Translations under genes and position numbers: made by a program | Notes under the pieces: model-generated | The model's input: only the letters and a program-made list of their open reading frames with translations | Database searches by the model: none | What the model was told of the DNA's origin: nothing | Part shown: positions 1 to 5,723 of the stretch, piece by piece | How positions within the stretch are numbered: the stretch's first letter is position 1 | Layout of the letters: each line of letters starts with the position of its first letter | NCBI GenBank assembly: GCA_037443765.1 | Contig: JBBINS010000057.1 | Location: 1 to 16,147, forward strand | DNA length: 16,147 nt | Direction of reading: 5' to 3' | Source of the DNA: CAIKZZ01 sp037443765 | Lineage (GTDB): Bacteria; Pseudomonadota; Gammaproteobacteria; Steroidobacterales; Steroidobacteraceae

Positions 1-111
1 CTGCTCGCGCGCGCCCGCGCCGAGGCGGCCGCGGGCCGCCCGCCGGCGGCGGCGCGCGAGCTGTTCCGCTACCTGCGCGGCGCGCTCGCGGCCGACGCGC
101 CCAACGCGTAA
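1..111 (+). CDS. C-terminal end of an unidentified protein (cut by window edge)
   Basis: Frame 1 is open from the first base to a TAA at 109-111 and gives the last 36 residues of a protein rich in Ala and Arg, containing ELFRYLRGAL near its end. The upstream part lies outside the window, so neither start nor family can be judged. It ends 9 bases before purE on the same strand, so it may be the preceding gene of a purEK operon. The frame has the high G/C third-position pattern of its neighbours, which supports real coding, but it is short and an open frame of this length is not rare at this GC content. Confidence 0.45.
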   Translation: MLARARAEAAAGRPPAAARELFRYLRGALAADAPNA

Positions 112-114
112 AAT
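109..114 (+). promoter_or_regulatory. Possible -10 element directly ahead of purE
   Basis: TAAAAT matches the sigma70 -10 consensus at five of six positions and is one of the few AT-rich hexamers in the area. It sits 6 bases before the purE ATG, so transcription from it would begin at or next to the start codon and give a leaderless message. No convincing -35 is seen 16-18 bases upstream, and the hexamer overlaps the stop codon of the preceding frame, so the call is weak. Confidence 0.22.
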
Positions 115-120
115 CCCCGT

Positions 121-621
121 ATGAAGCCCCTCGTTGGAATCATCATGGGCTCGTCTTCCGACTGGGAGACGATGCAGTCGGCAGCCGACACGCTGACCAA
201 GCTCGGCGTGCCGCACGAGGTGCGCGTCGTCTCGGCGCATCGCACGCCGGACCTCCTGTTCGAATACGCCGCCGGCGCCAGGGGCCGCGGCCTCGAGGTG
301 ATCATTGCCGGCGCCGGCGGCGCCGCGCACCTGCCCGGCATGACGGCCGCCAAGACGACGCTGCCGGTCCTCGGCGTGCCGGTCCAGTCGAAGACCCTCT
401 CAGGCCTCGACTCGCTGCTGTCGATCGCGCAGATGCCGGCGGGCATCCCGGTCGGCACGCTCGCGATCGGCGCCGCGGGGGCGACCAACGCCGCGCTGCT
501 CGCGGCGGCGATCCTCGCCAACAAGCACGCGGCGGTCGGCACCGCGCTCGAGCGCTTCCGGGCCGAGCAGACCGACAAGGTGCTCGCCAGGCCCGACCCG
601 CGGGCGGGCGCCGCGACGTGA
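121..621 (+). CDS. purE: N5-carboxyaminoimidazole ribonucleotide mutase (class I PurE)
   Basis: PurE moves the carboxyl group of N5-CAIR to carbon 4 to give CAIR in cytosolic de novo purine synthesis, acting on the product of PurK. The 166-residue protein has the full class I pattern: IIMGSSSDW at 7-15 (phosphate and substrate binding, with the conserved Asp at 14), SAHRTPD at 38-44 with the catalytic His at 40, and GAGGAAHLPGM at 64-74, followed by PVLGVPVQS and the MPAGIPVGTLAIG segment. Length matches the E. coli protein (169). The start is fixed by the usual short N-terminus before the first strand. No Shine-Dalgarno is visible in the 20 bases upstream. Its stop overlaps the purK start (GTGA), so the two are surely cotranscribed and translationally coupled. 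Presence of PurK confirms the two-step bacterial route rather than direct AIR carboxylation. Confidence 0.97.
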   Translation: MKPLVGIIMGSSSDWETMQSAADTLTKLGVPHEVRVVSAHRTPDLLFEYAAGARGRGLEVIIAGAGGAAHLPGMTAAKTTLPVLGVPVQSKTLSGLDSLLSIAQMPAGIPVGTLAIGAAGATNAALLAAAILANKHAAVGTALERFRAEQTDKVLARPDPRAGAAT

Positions 622-1700
622 AGGTCGCGGTCATCGGCGCGGGCCAGCTCGGTCGGATGCTGGCCCTCGCGGGCTATCCGCTCGGCATCCGCTGCGAGTT
701 CTACGACCGCGCGGCGGACACGCCCGGCGGGCAGGTCGGCCCGATCGTCACCGGCGAGTTCGACGACGCCGCGCGGCTCGCCGCGCTCGCCCGGCGCGCC
801 GACGTCGTCACCTTCGACTGGGAGAACGTCCCGGTCGCATCGCTCGAGCCGCTCGTGCGCCTCGCGCCGGTCTACCCGCAGTCGGCGGCGCTCGCGGTGG
901 CGCAGGACCGGCTGCTCGAGAAGACGCTGTTCCGCGACCTCGGCATCCCGACGCCGCCGTTCGCGCCGGTCGACCTCCGCCAGGACCTCGAGGCGGCGGT
1001 CGGCCGGATCGGGCTGCCCGGCATCCTGAAGACGCGCCGCTTCGGCTACGACGGCAAGGGCCAGGCGCGGCTCCGGACGCGCGCCGACATCGCGACGGCG
1101 TGGGCCACGCTCGGTGGCGAGCCGCTGATCTACGAGGGTTTCGTGCGCTTCAGCCGCGAGGTGTCGCTCGTGGCCGCGCGCAGCGCCCGGGGCGAGGTCG
1201 CCTTCTACCCGCTGGCCGAGAACGCCCACGAGCACGGCATCCTGTCGGTGACGCGCGCGCCGCTGCGTGCCCCGCGGCTGCAGCGCGCCGCCGAGCGCCA
1301 CATGCGCGCGGTCCTCGAGCGCTTCCGCTACGTCGGCGTGCTCGCGATCGAGTTCTTCGTCGAGGACGGTCGCCTGGTCGCCAACGAGATGGCGCCGCGG
1401 GTCCACAACTCCGGGCACTGGACGATCGAGGGCGCCGAGACCAGCCAGTTCGAGAACCACCTGCGGGCGATCCTCGGCCTGCCGCTAGGCGCGACCACGG
1501 CGCGGGGCCACGCCGCGATGCTGAACTTCGTCGGCCGGATGCCGGACCGCGCCCGCGCGCTCGCGATCCCCGGCCTGCACCTGCACGACTACGGCAAGAC
1601 CGAGGCACGCCCCGGCCGCAAGCTCGGCCATGCGACCGTCGTCGCGCCGACCGCGCGGGCCCGCGATGCCGCCCTGCGCCGCCTCCAGCGCCTGCGCTGA
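618..1700 (+). CDS. purK: N5-carboxyaminoimidazole ribonucleotide synthase, ATP-grasp (PurK)
   Basis: PurK uses ATP and bicarbonate to carboxylate aminoimidazole ribonucleotide at N5, supplying PurE. The 360-residue product starts with the nucleotide-fold segment VAVIGAGQLGRM (3-14), then an ATP-grasp core: the glycine-rich loop FGYDGKGQ (142-149), the conserved stretch FYPLAENAHEHGIL (196-209), and the metal and active-site segment NEMAPRVHNSGHWT (256-269), followed by SQFENHLRAILGLPLG. Length and motif spacing are normal for PurK. Translation starts at a GTG whose last bases form the purE stop, a 4-base overlap; no ATG is available at the expected place. No sign of truncation. After the stop lies a 129-base spacer with a GC hairpin, so purEK probably ends the transcript here. 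Confidence 0.96.
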   Translation: MKVAVIGAGQLGRMLALAGYPLGIRCEFYDRAADTPGGQVGPIVTGEFDDAARLAALARRADVVTFDWENVPVASLEPLVRLAPVYPQSAALAVAQDRLLEKTLFRDLGIPTPPFAPVDLRQDLEAAVGRIGLPGILKTRRFGYDGKGQARLRTRADIATAWATLGGEPLIYEGFVRFSREVSLVAARSARGEVAFYPLAENAHEHGILSVTRAPLRAPRLQRAAERHMRAVLERFRYVGVLAIEFFVEDGRLVANEMAPRVHNSGHWTIEGAETSQFENHLRAILGLPLGATTARGHAAMLNFVGRMPDRARALAIPGLHLHDYGKTEARPGRKLGHATVVAPTARARDAALRRLQRLR

Positions 1701-1710
1701 TCCCGCCGCG

Positions 1711-1740
1711 GGCCCGTCCCCCCCCGGGGGGGCCGGACCC
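1711..1740 (+). terminator. GC-rich hairpin after purK
   Basis: Eight C residues (1718-1725) run directly into seven G residues (1726-1732), flanked by GTCC (1716-1719) and GGAC (1735-1738). Together they can form an all-GC stem with a small bulge, 10 bases after the purK stop. No T-run follows, so it does not fit the classic intrinsic terminator; in such a GC-rich genome it may still end or stabilise the purEK message. Confidence 0.35.
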
Positions 1741-1753
1741 CTGCCGCGCCGGC

Positions 1754-1774
1754 CTTTGGCGGTGCTTTGGCGGT
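1754..1774 (+). repeat. Tandem 11-base direct repeat overlapping the ATPase promoter
   Basis: The ten bases CTTTGGCGGT occur at 1754-1763 and again at 1765-1774, separated by one G, so the period is 11, about one helical turn. The first copy holds the likely -35 hexamer and the second lies in the spacer. The phasing could suit a regulator binding one face of the DNA, or be a chance duplication. Confidence 0.6.
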
Positions 1775-1784
1775 ACCGTATAGT
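1756..1784 (+). promoter_or_regulatory. Sigma70-type promoter of the ExeA-FHA ATPase gene
   Basis: The -35 hexamer TTGGCG (1756-1761, four of six consensus bases) and the -10 hexamer TATAGT (1779-1784, five of six) are separated by 17 bases, the optimal spacing. The predicted transcript starts near 1791, giving a leader of about 40 bases before the ATG at 1830. This is the best promoter match in the window and lies where a new transcription unit is expected after purK. Confidence 0.6.
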
Positions 1785-1829
1785 GGGGTGTCCGGCGCCA
1801 GCGGATAGGCATTTCAGGCACGTAAGTCG

Positions 1830-3116
1830 ATGTATCTCGAGCTGTTCCGGCTGAAGGAACTGCCGTTCCGGCTGAGCCCGGACCCGCAGTTCCTGTACCT
1901 GTCGAAGCACCATGCGCGCGCCAAGGCGTACATGGAGTCGACCATCTGGTTCACGGACGGCTTCGTCGTGATCACCGGCGAGATCGGCGCGGGCAAGACG
2001 ACGCTGATCGAGAGCTTCCTCCGGGAACTCGACAAGGACGTCGTCGTCGCGCAGATCAACCAGACGCAGATCAGCCCGCTCGGCTTCCTGCAGGGACTGC
2101 TGGTCCAGTTCGGCTTCTCGCCGTTCAAGATGAACAAGGCGGAGCTGCTCGCGACGATCAACAACTTCCTGATCGAGCAGTACGCCGCCGGCCGCAAGGT
2201 GGTGCTGGTCATCGACGAGGCGCAGAACCTCTCCAACCGGGTGCTCGAGGAAGTGCGGCTCCTGTCGGGCGTCGAGACCACCAAGGACAAGACGCTGAGG
2301 ATCATCCTCGCCGGCCAGCCGGAGCTGAACGACAAGCTCGACTCGCCCGAGATGATGCAGCTCGCGCAGCGGATCCGGCTGCGCTTCCACCTGACGCCGC
2401 TGACGCGCGAGGACTGCAACGCCTACGTCGTGCACCGCCTCGAGATCGCCGGCGCCGCGGGCCGCCAGATCTTCAGCGACGGGGCGCTCGCGCTCGTGCA
2501 CCGCTACACCGGCGGCGTGCCGCGCCTCATCAACACGCTCTGCGACACGGCGATGATGAGCTCGTTCGCGGCCGACAAGGACACCGTCGACGAGGCGGAG
2601 GTCAAGTCGGCGATCGACGAGCTGCAGTGGGTCGAGTACGCGGCCCGCACCAACCGCATGCAGCGTGCCGAGATGGTCGTGCCGGTACTGCGGCACGTCT
2701 CCGCCGACACGGTGCTCGGGCGGATCTGCGTCGCGACCGACGGCAACACGGTCGGCGAGAAGGAGCTCAGGATCGGCCGGCTGCTGGTGGGCCGCACGCC
2801 GGAGAACGACCTGCAGATCGACTCGAAGTACGTCAGCCGCCATCACTGCCAGATCACGGTCGCGCTCGAGGGCACGGTGGTCGAGGACCTCAACAGCACC
2901 AACGGCATCGTCTACCGCGGCAAGCGCGTGCGCCGGCACCTGCTCAAGGACGGCGACGTGGTCGTGATCGGCCAGCACGCGCTGACGTACGTCGACGAGC
3001 GGCCGAGCACGCCGCGCGGACCGAGCGATACCGGGGCGGGCGACCCGAACGCGACCGGCTCGCACGAGGCGCTCACCGGCGCCGCGGCCCCCGAGGCGGG
3101 CTCCGGCGCGCATTGA
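1830..3116 (+). CDS. ExeA/GspA-family AAA ATPase with C-terminal FHA domain
   Basis: The 428-residue protein begins with MYLELFRLKELPFRLSPDP, the signature N-terminus of ExeA/GspA/MshM-type ATPases, and continues with Walker A GEIGAGKTT (50-58), Walker B VVLVIDEAQ (124-132), the sensor-like IILAGQPEL (158-166) and GGVPRLINTLCD (228-239). From about 296 to 388 it carries a full forkhead-associated domain: IGRLLVGR with the conserved Gly-Arg, SRHH (336-339) and NSTNGI (355-360), the residues known to contact phosphothreonine. The family is linked to type II secretion, MSHA pili and exopolysaccharide/exosortase loci, where it drives assembly steps or peptidoglycan-linked export. Here it has its own promoter, no partner gene beside it and no peptidoglycan-binding C-terminus. 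The leader shows no strong Shine-Dalgarno. The last 40 residues are Gly/Pro/Ala-rich and probably disordered. Domain calls are firm; the cellular role is unknown. Confidence 0.9.
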   Translation: MYLELFRLKELPFRLSPDPQFLYLSKHHARAKAYMESTIWFTDGFVVITGEIGAGKTTLIESFLRELDKDVVVAQINQTQISPLGFLQGLLVQFGFSPFKMNKAELLATINNFLIEQYAAGRKVVLVIDEAQNLSNRVLEEVRLLSGVETTKDKTLRIILAGQPELNDKLDSPEMMQLAQRIRLRFHLTPLTREDCNAYVVHRLEIAGAAGRQIFSDGALALVHRYTGGVPRLINTLCDTAMMSSFAADKDTVDEAEVKSAIDELQWVEYAARTNRMQRAEMVVPVLRHVSADTVLGRICVATDGNTVGEKELRIGRLLVGRTPENDLQIDSKYVSRHHCQITVALEGTVVEDLNSTNGIVYRGKRVRRHLLKDGDVVVIGQHALTYVDERPSTPRGPSDTGAGDPNATGSHEALTGAAAPEAGSGAH

Positions 3117-3126
3117 GCGGCGCCGG
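3103..3126. terminator. Inverted repeat between convergent genes
   Basis: CCGGCGC (3103-3109) and GCGCCGG (3120-3126) are perfect complements around a 10-base loop that contains the TGA of the ATPase gene. Placed between two converging genes only 20 bases apart, the hairpin could work from either side. There is no T-run. Confidence 0.28.
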
Positions 3127-3136
3127 GACGGGCGGC

Positions 3137-3358
3137 CTACTCGTCGAGCGGCCGGTGGTCGTAGCGCGCGGCGTCGTCGCGATAGGAGCGCCGGCGCAGG
3201 ATCAGCACGCAGCCGCCGACGATCCCGGCGACCCCCACCGCGAACGCGACGTTGCTCCACGCGGCGTCGCGCCCGAGGTAGGACGCGAGACTGGCGCCGA
3301 GCCCGCCCGCGACGTACGCGTACGGGAGGCTTTCGTAGACGCCGCGCGGCAGGTGCAT
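3137..3358 (-). CDS. Small two-helix membrane protein, function unknown
   Basis: A 73-residue protein starting MHLPRGVYESLPYAYVAGG has two hydrophobic segments, about residues 11-27 and 36-54, joined by a short polar loop (SYLGRDAAWSN), then an Arg-rich RRRSYRDD motif and a charged tail, which by the positive-inside rule suggests a cytoplasmic C-terminus. I chose the ATG at 3358 because GGGGAG lies 8 bases ahead and the conserved-looking N-terminus begins there; a start at 3406 would add 16 polar Arg-rich residues and run back almost to the tldD stop. It is the last gene of the minus-strand run, 52 bases after tldD, and converges on the ATPase gene. I recognise no family function. Coding is supported by the Shine-Dalgarno, the sensible membrane topology and the operon position. 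Confidence 0.68.
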   Translation of the reverse strand: MHLPRGVYESLPYAYVAGGLGASLASYLGRDAAWSNVAFAVGVAGIVGGCVLILRRRSYRDDAARYDHRPLDE

Positions 3359-3410
3359 CGGCAGGTCTCCCCGAGGTGCGCGCCGCGACGGGCGCGTCGC
3401 CGACACGGTG

Positions 3411-4880
3411 TCAGCCGGTACCGCCGACTGTCAACCCTTCGACCTTCATCGTCGGCTGGCCGACCCCGACGGGGATGGTCTGCCCTTCCTTGCCGCAGTT
3501 CCCGACCCCGGCGTCGAGCTTCAGGTCGTTGCCGAGCATCGACACGCGCTGCAGAACCTCCGGCCCCGAGCCGATCAGCGAGGCGCCCTTGACGGGCCGC
3601 GTGACGCGGCCGTCCTCGATCAGGTAGGCCTCGCTGGTCGAGAACACGAACTTGCCGCTGGTCGTGTCCACCTGCCCGCCGCCGAAGTTCACGGCGTAGA
3701 GGCCCTTCTTGACCGAGCGGATGATCTCGTCCGGGTCGTGGGGACCGGCGAGCATGTAGGTGTTGGTCATGCGCGGCAGCGTCGCGTGCGCGAACGACTC
3801 GCGGCGACCGTTGCCGGTCGGCGCCATGCCCATCAGCCGCGCGTTCAGCCGGTCCTGCATGTAGCCCTTGAGCACGCCGTTCTCTATCAGCGTCGTGCAG
3901 CGGGTCGGCGTGCCCTCGTCGTCGATGTTGAGCGAGCCGCGGCGTCGCGCGAGCGTGCCGTCGTCGACCACGGTGCAGAGCGGGCTCGCGACCTTCTCGC
4001 CCATCCGCCCCGAGAACGCCGAGGTGCCCTTGCGGTTGAAGTCGCCCTCGAGCGGGTGGCCGACGGCCTCGTGCAGCATGACGCCCGGCCAGCCGCCGGC
4101 GAGCACGACCGTCATCGTGCCGGCCGGCGTCGGCACCGCCTCGAGGTTGACGCTCGCCGCGTGCACGGCCTGGCGCGGCAGCTCGAGGACGTCCGGGTTC
4201 GCGAGCAGCTCCGCCATCGTGTAGCGGCCGCCCATGCCGTTGTAGCCCTGCTCGCGCCGGCCGCCGTCCTCCATGATCACGCTGACGTTGACCCGCACCA
4301 GCGGCCGCACGTCGGCGGCCAGCGTGCCGTTCGAGTTGAGGATCAGGATCACCTCGTGGATGCCCGACAGGCTCGCCATCACCTGCTTGACGCGCGGGTC
4401 GAGCCTGCGCGCCTCGCGGTCGAGCAGACCGAGGAACGCCACCTTGTCGGCGTCGGCCACGGTGACGATCGGGTCCGCGGGCAGGTACAGGCGGTGGCCG
4501 GTGATCGGATGGGTGGCCCGGATGCCGGGGCCGCCCGGGGCCGTGCCGCCGGCGCGCGCGATCGCGCGCGCCGCGCGCGCGGCCTCCTCGAGCGCCGGCC
4601 GCGAGACCTCGTCGGAGTAGGCGAAGCCCGTGCGCTCGCCGGAGATCGCGCGCACGCCGACGCCCTGGTCGATGCTGTGGCTGCCCTCCTTGACGATCCC
4701 GTCCTCGAGGGCCCACGACTCGTCGCGCGCCAGCTGGAAGTAGAGCTCCGCCTCGTCGAGCGCGTGGCTGTGCATCGAGGCCAGCAGGCGCTCGAGGTAG
4801 GCGAGGTCGAGCCCGGAGGGCTCGAGGATGCTCGCGCGGGCGATGTCGAGCGGTTCGTCGGTCTTGAGGACGGCGGCCAT
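3411..4880 (-). CDS. tldD: Metalloprotease TldD
   Basis: TldD is the metal-bearing subunit of the TldD/TldE (PmbA) cytosolic protease, known in E. coli for maturing microcin B17 and for CcdA antitoxin breakdown. The 489-residue product carries the zinc motif HEAVGH (270-275), the downstream EGDFNRKGTSAFSG segment, and near the C-terminus GNCGKEGQ (460-467) whose Cys is the expected third metal ligand. Length agrees with E. coli TldD (481). I placed the start at the ATG at 4880, before AAVLKTDEPLDIARA; longer readings run into the amidase gene and give an Arg/Pro-rich sequence unlike the family. The leader has only a weak GGGA. It follows the amidase gene by 11 bases, the order seen in many proteobacteria. 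The partner pmbA is not in the window. Near 4560 the reading frame passes through an extreme CG-alternating palindrome. Confidence 0.96.
   Translation of the reverse strand: MAAVLKTDEPLDIARASILEPSGLDLAYLERLLASMHSHALDEAELYFQLARDESWALEDGIVKEGSHSIDQGVGVRAISGERTGFAYSDEVSRPALEEAARAARAIARAGGTAPGGPGIRATHPITGHRLYLPADPIVTVADADKVAFLGLLDREARRLDPRVKQVMASLSGIHEVILILNSNGTLAADVRPLVRVNVSVIMEDGGRREQGYNGMGGRYTMAELLANPDVLELPRQAVHAASVNLEAVPTPAGTMTVVLAGGWPGVMLHEAVGHPLEGDFNRKGTSAFSGRMGEKVASPLCTVVDDGTLARRRGSLNIDDEGTPTRCTTLIENGVLKGYMQDRLNARLMGMAPTGNGRRESFAHATLPRMTNTYMLAGPHDPDEIIRSVKKGLYAVNFGGGQVDTTSGKFVFSTSEAYLIEDGRVTRPVKGASLIGSGPEVLQRVSMLGNDLKLDAGVGNCGKEGQTIPVGVGQPTMKVEGLTVGGTG
4550..4573. repeat. 24-base perfect palindrome with alternating CG tract inside tldD
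   Basis: The sequence is self-complementary around the centre 4561/4562 (GATC in the middle), with arms of alternating G and C, and the CG alternation continues to the right to about 4581. It encodes an Ala/Arg-rich helix segment of TldD (residues about 103-111). Such tracts can extrude as cruciforms or adopt Z-DNA. Codon choice in an Ala/Arg stretch at high GC can produce this by chance. Confidence 0.75.
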
Positions 4881-4891
4881 GGTGATTCCCG

Positions 4892-5713
4892 TCAACAGGT
4901 GAGGGCGCGGTTCTGGAGGGCCGGGAACTCGGCGCGCACGCGCTGGAGCGCGTCGCGGTCGATCGTCGCGCTGATGACGCCGGATCCGCGCGGCAACCGG
5001 GTCAGCACCCGGCCCCAATAGTCGATGATCAGGCTGTCGCCGTAGGTCTCGCGGCCGTTCGGATGCACGCCGGACTGGGCCGCGGCGACCACGTAGCAGA
5101 GGTTCTCGACCGCGCGCGCGCGCAGCAGCGTCTCCCAGTGCGCGCGTCCGGTCGGCACCGTGAACGCCGCCGGCATGACCAGGATTTCGGCACCGGCGGC
5201 CGACAGCCGCCGGTAGAGCTCCGGGAAGCGCATGTCGTAGCAGACCGAGAGCCCGACCCGGCCGGCCGGCGTGTCGACGAGCACGACGTCCCGGCCGGGC
5301 GCGACGTTGGCGCTCTCGCGGTAGGTCTCGCCGGGCTTGCCGGGCACGTCGACGTCGAACAGGTGGATCTTGTCGTAGCGCGCGACGCAGCGGCCGCTCG
5401 GGTCGTAGACGAGCGCGGTGTTCGTGACCCGCCCGTCGGCGGCCTCGCTCTTGAGCGGCTGCGTGCCGCCGATGATCCAGATGCCATGGCGGCGAGCGGC
5501 CGCGGCGAGGAAGTCCTGGGTGGGTCCCGCGCCATAGGCCTCGGCGACGGCGCGCTTGTCGGCGTCGCGTCGGCCGATGAAGTTGAAGTTCTCGGGCAGC
5601 AGCACGACCGCCGCACCGGCGCCGGCCGCGGCCTCGACGAGGCTGCCGGCCGCGACGAGGTTCTGCGCGACGTCGGGACCCGAGGTCATCTGCACTGCCG
5701 CGAAACTCGTCAC
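4892..5713 (-). CDS. Carbon-nitrogen hydrolase, Nit1-type deaminated glutathione amidase
   Basis: A 273-residue nitrilase-superfamily protein with the complete Glu-Lys-Cys triad in family context: E41 in LLPENFNF, K115 in YDKIHLFDVDVPG and C158 in LSVCYDMRFPELY. The pattern with IHLFDVDVPG and CYDMRFPE is that of the Nit1 group, which in established work hydrolyses deaminated glutathione to alpha-ketoglutarate and cysteinylglycine, a metabolite-repair reaction in the cytosol; other small omega-amides remain possible substrates. Translation starts at a GTG at 5713 with GGAGGG 4 bases ahead, overlapping the region just after the yhdP stop (10-base gap), and the stop lies 11 bases before tldD. 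The yhdP - amidase - tldD order is common in proteobacteria. No signal peptide. Family is certain, exact substrate likely. Confidence 0.92.
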   Translation of the reverse strand: MTSFAAVQMTSGPDVAQNLVAAGSLVEAAAGAGAAVVLLPENFNFIGRRDADKRAVAEAYGAGPTQDFLAAAARRHGIWIIGGTQPLKSEAADGRVTNTALVYDPSGRCVARYDKIHLFDVDVPGKPGETYRESANVAPGRDVVLVDTPAGRVGLSVCYDMRFPELYRRLSAAGAEILVMPAAFTVPTGRAHWETLLRARAVENLCYVVAAAQSGVHPNGRETYGDSLIIDYWGRVLTRLPRGSGVISATIDRDALQRVRAEFPALQNRALTC

Positions 5714-5723
5714 GATGCCCTCC

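Noticed and set aside
69..1460. 463-codon minus-strand frame opposite purE and purK
   Set aside because: Antisense to two certain genes, Arg/Ala-rich, no recognisable domain.
4881..5018. N-terminal extension of TldD to 5018
   Set aside because: It would overlap the amidase gene by over 120 bases and add an Arg/Pro-rich stretch unlike the family; the ATG at 4880 gives the normal length.
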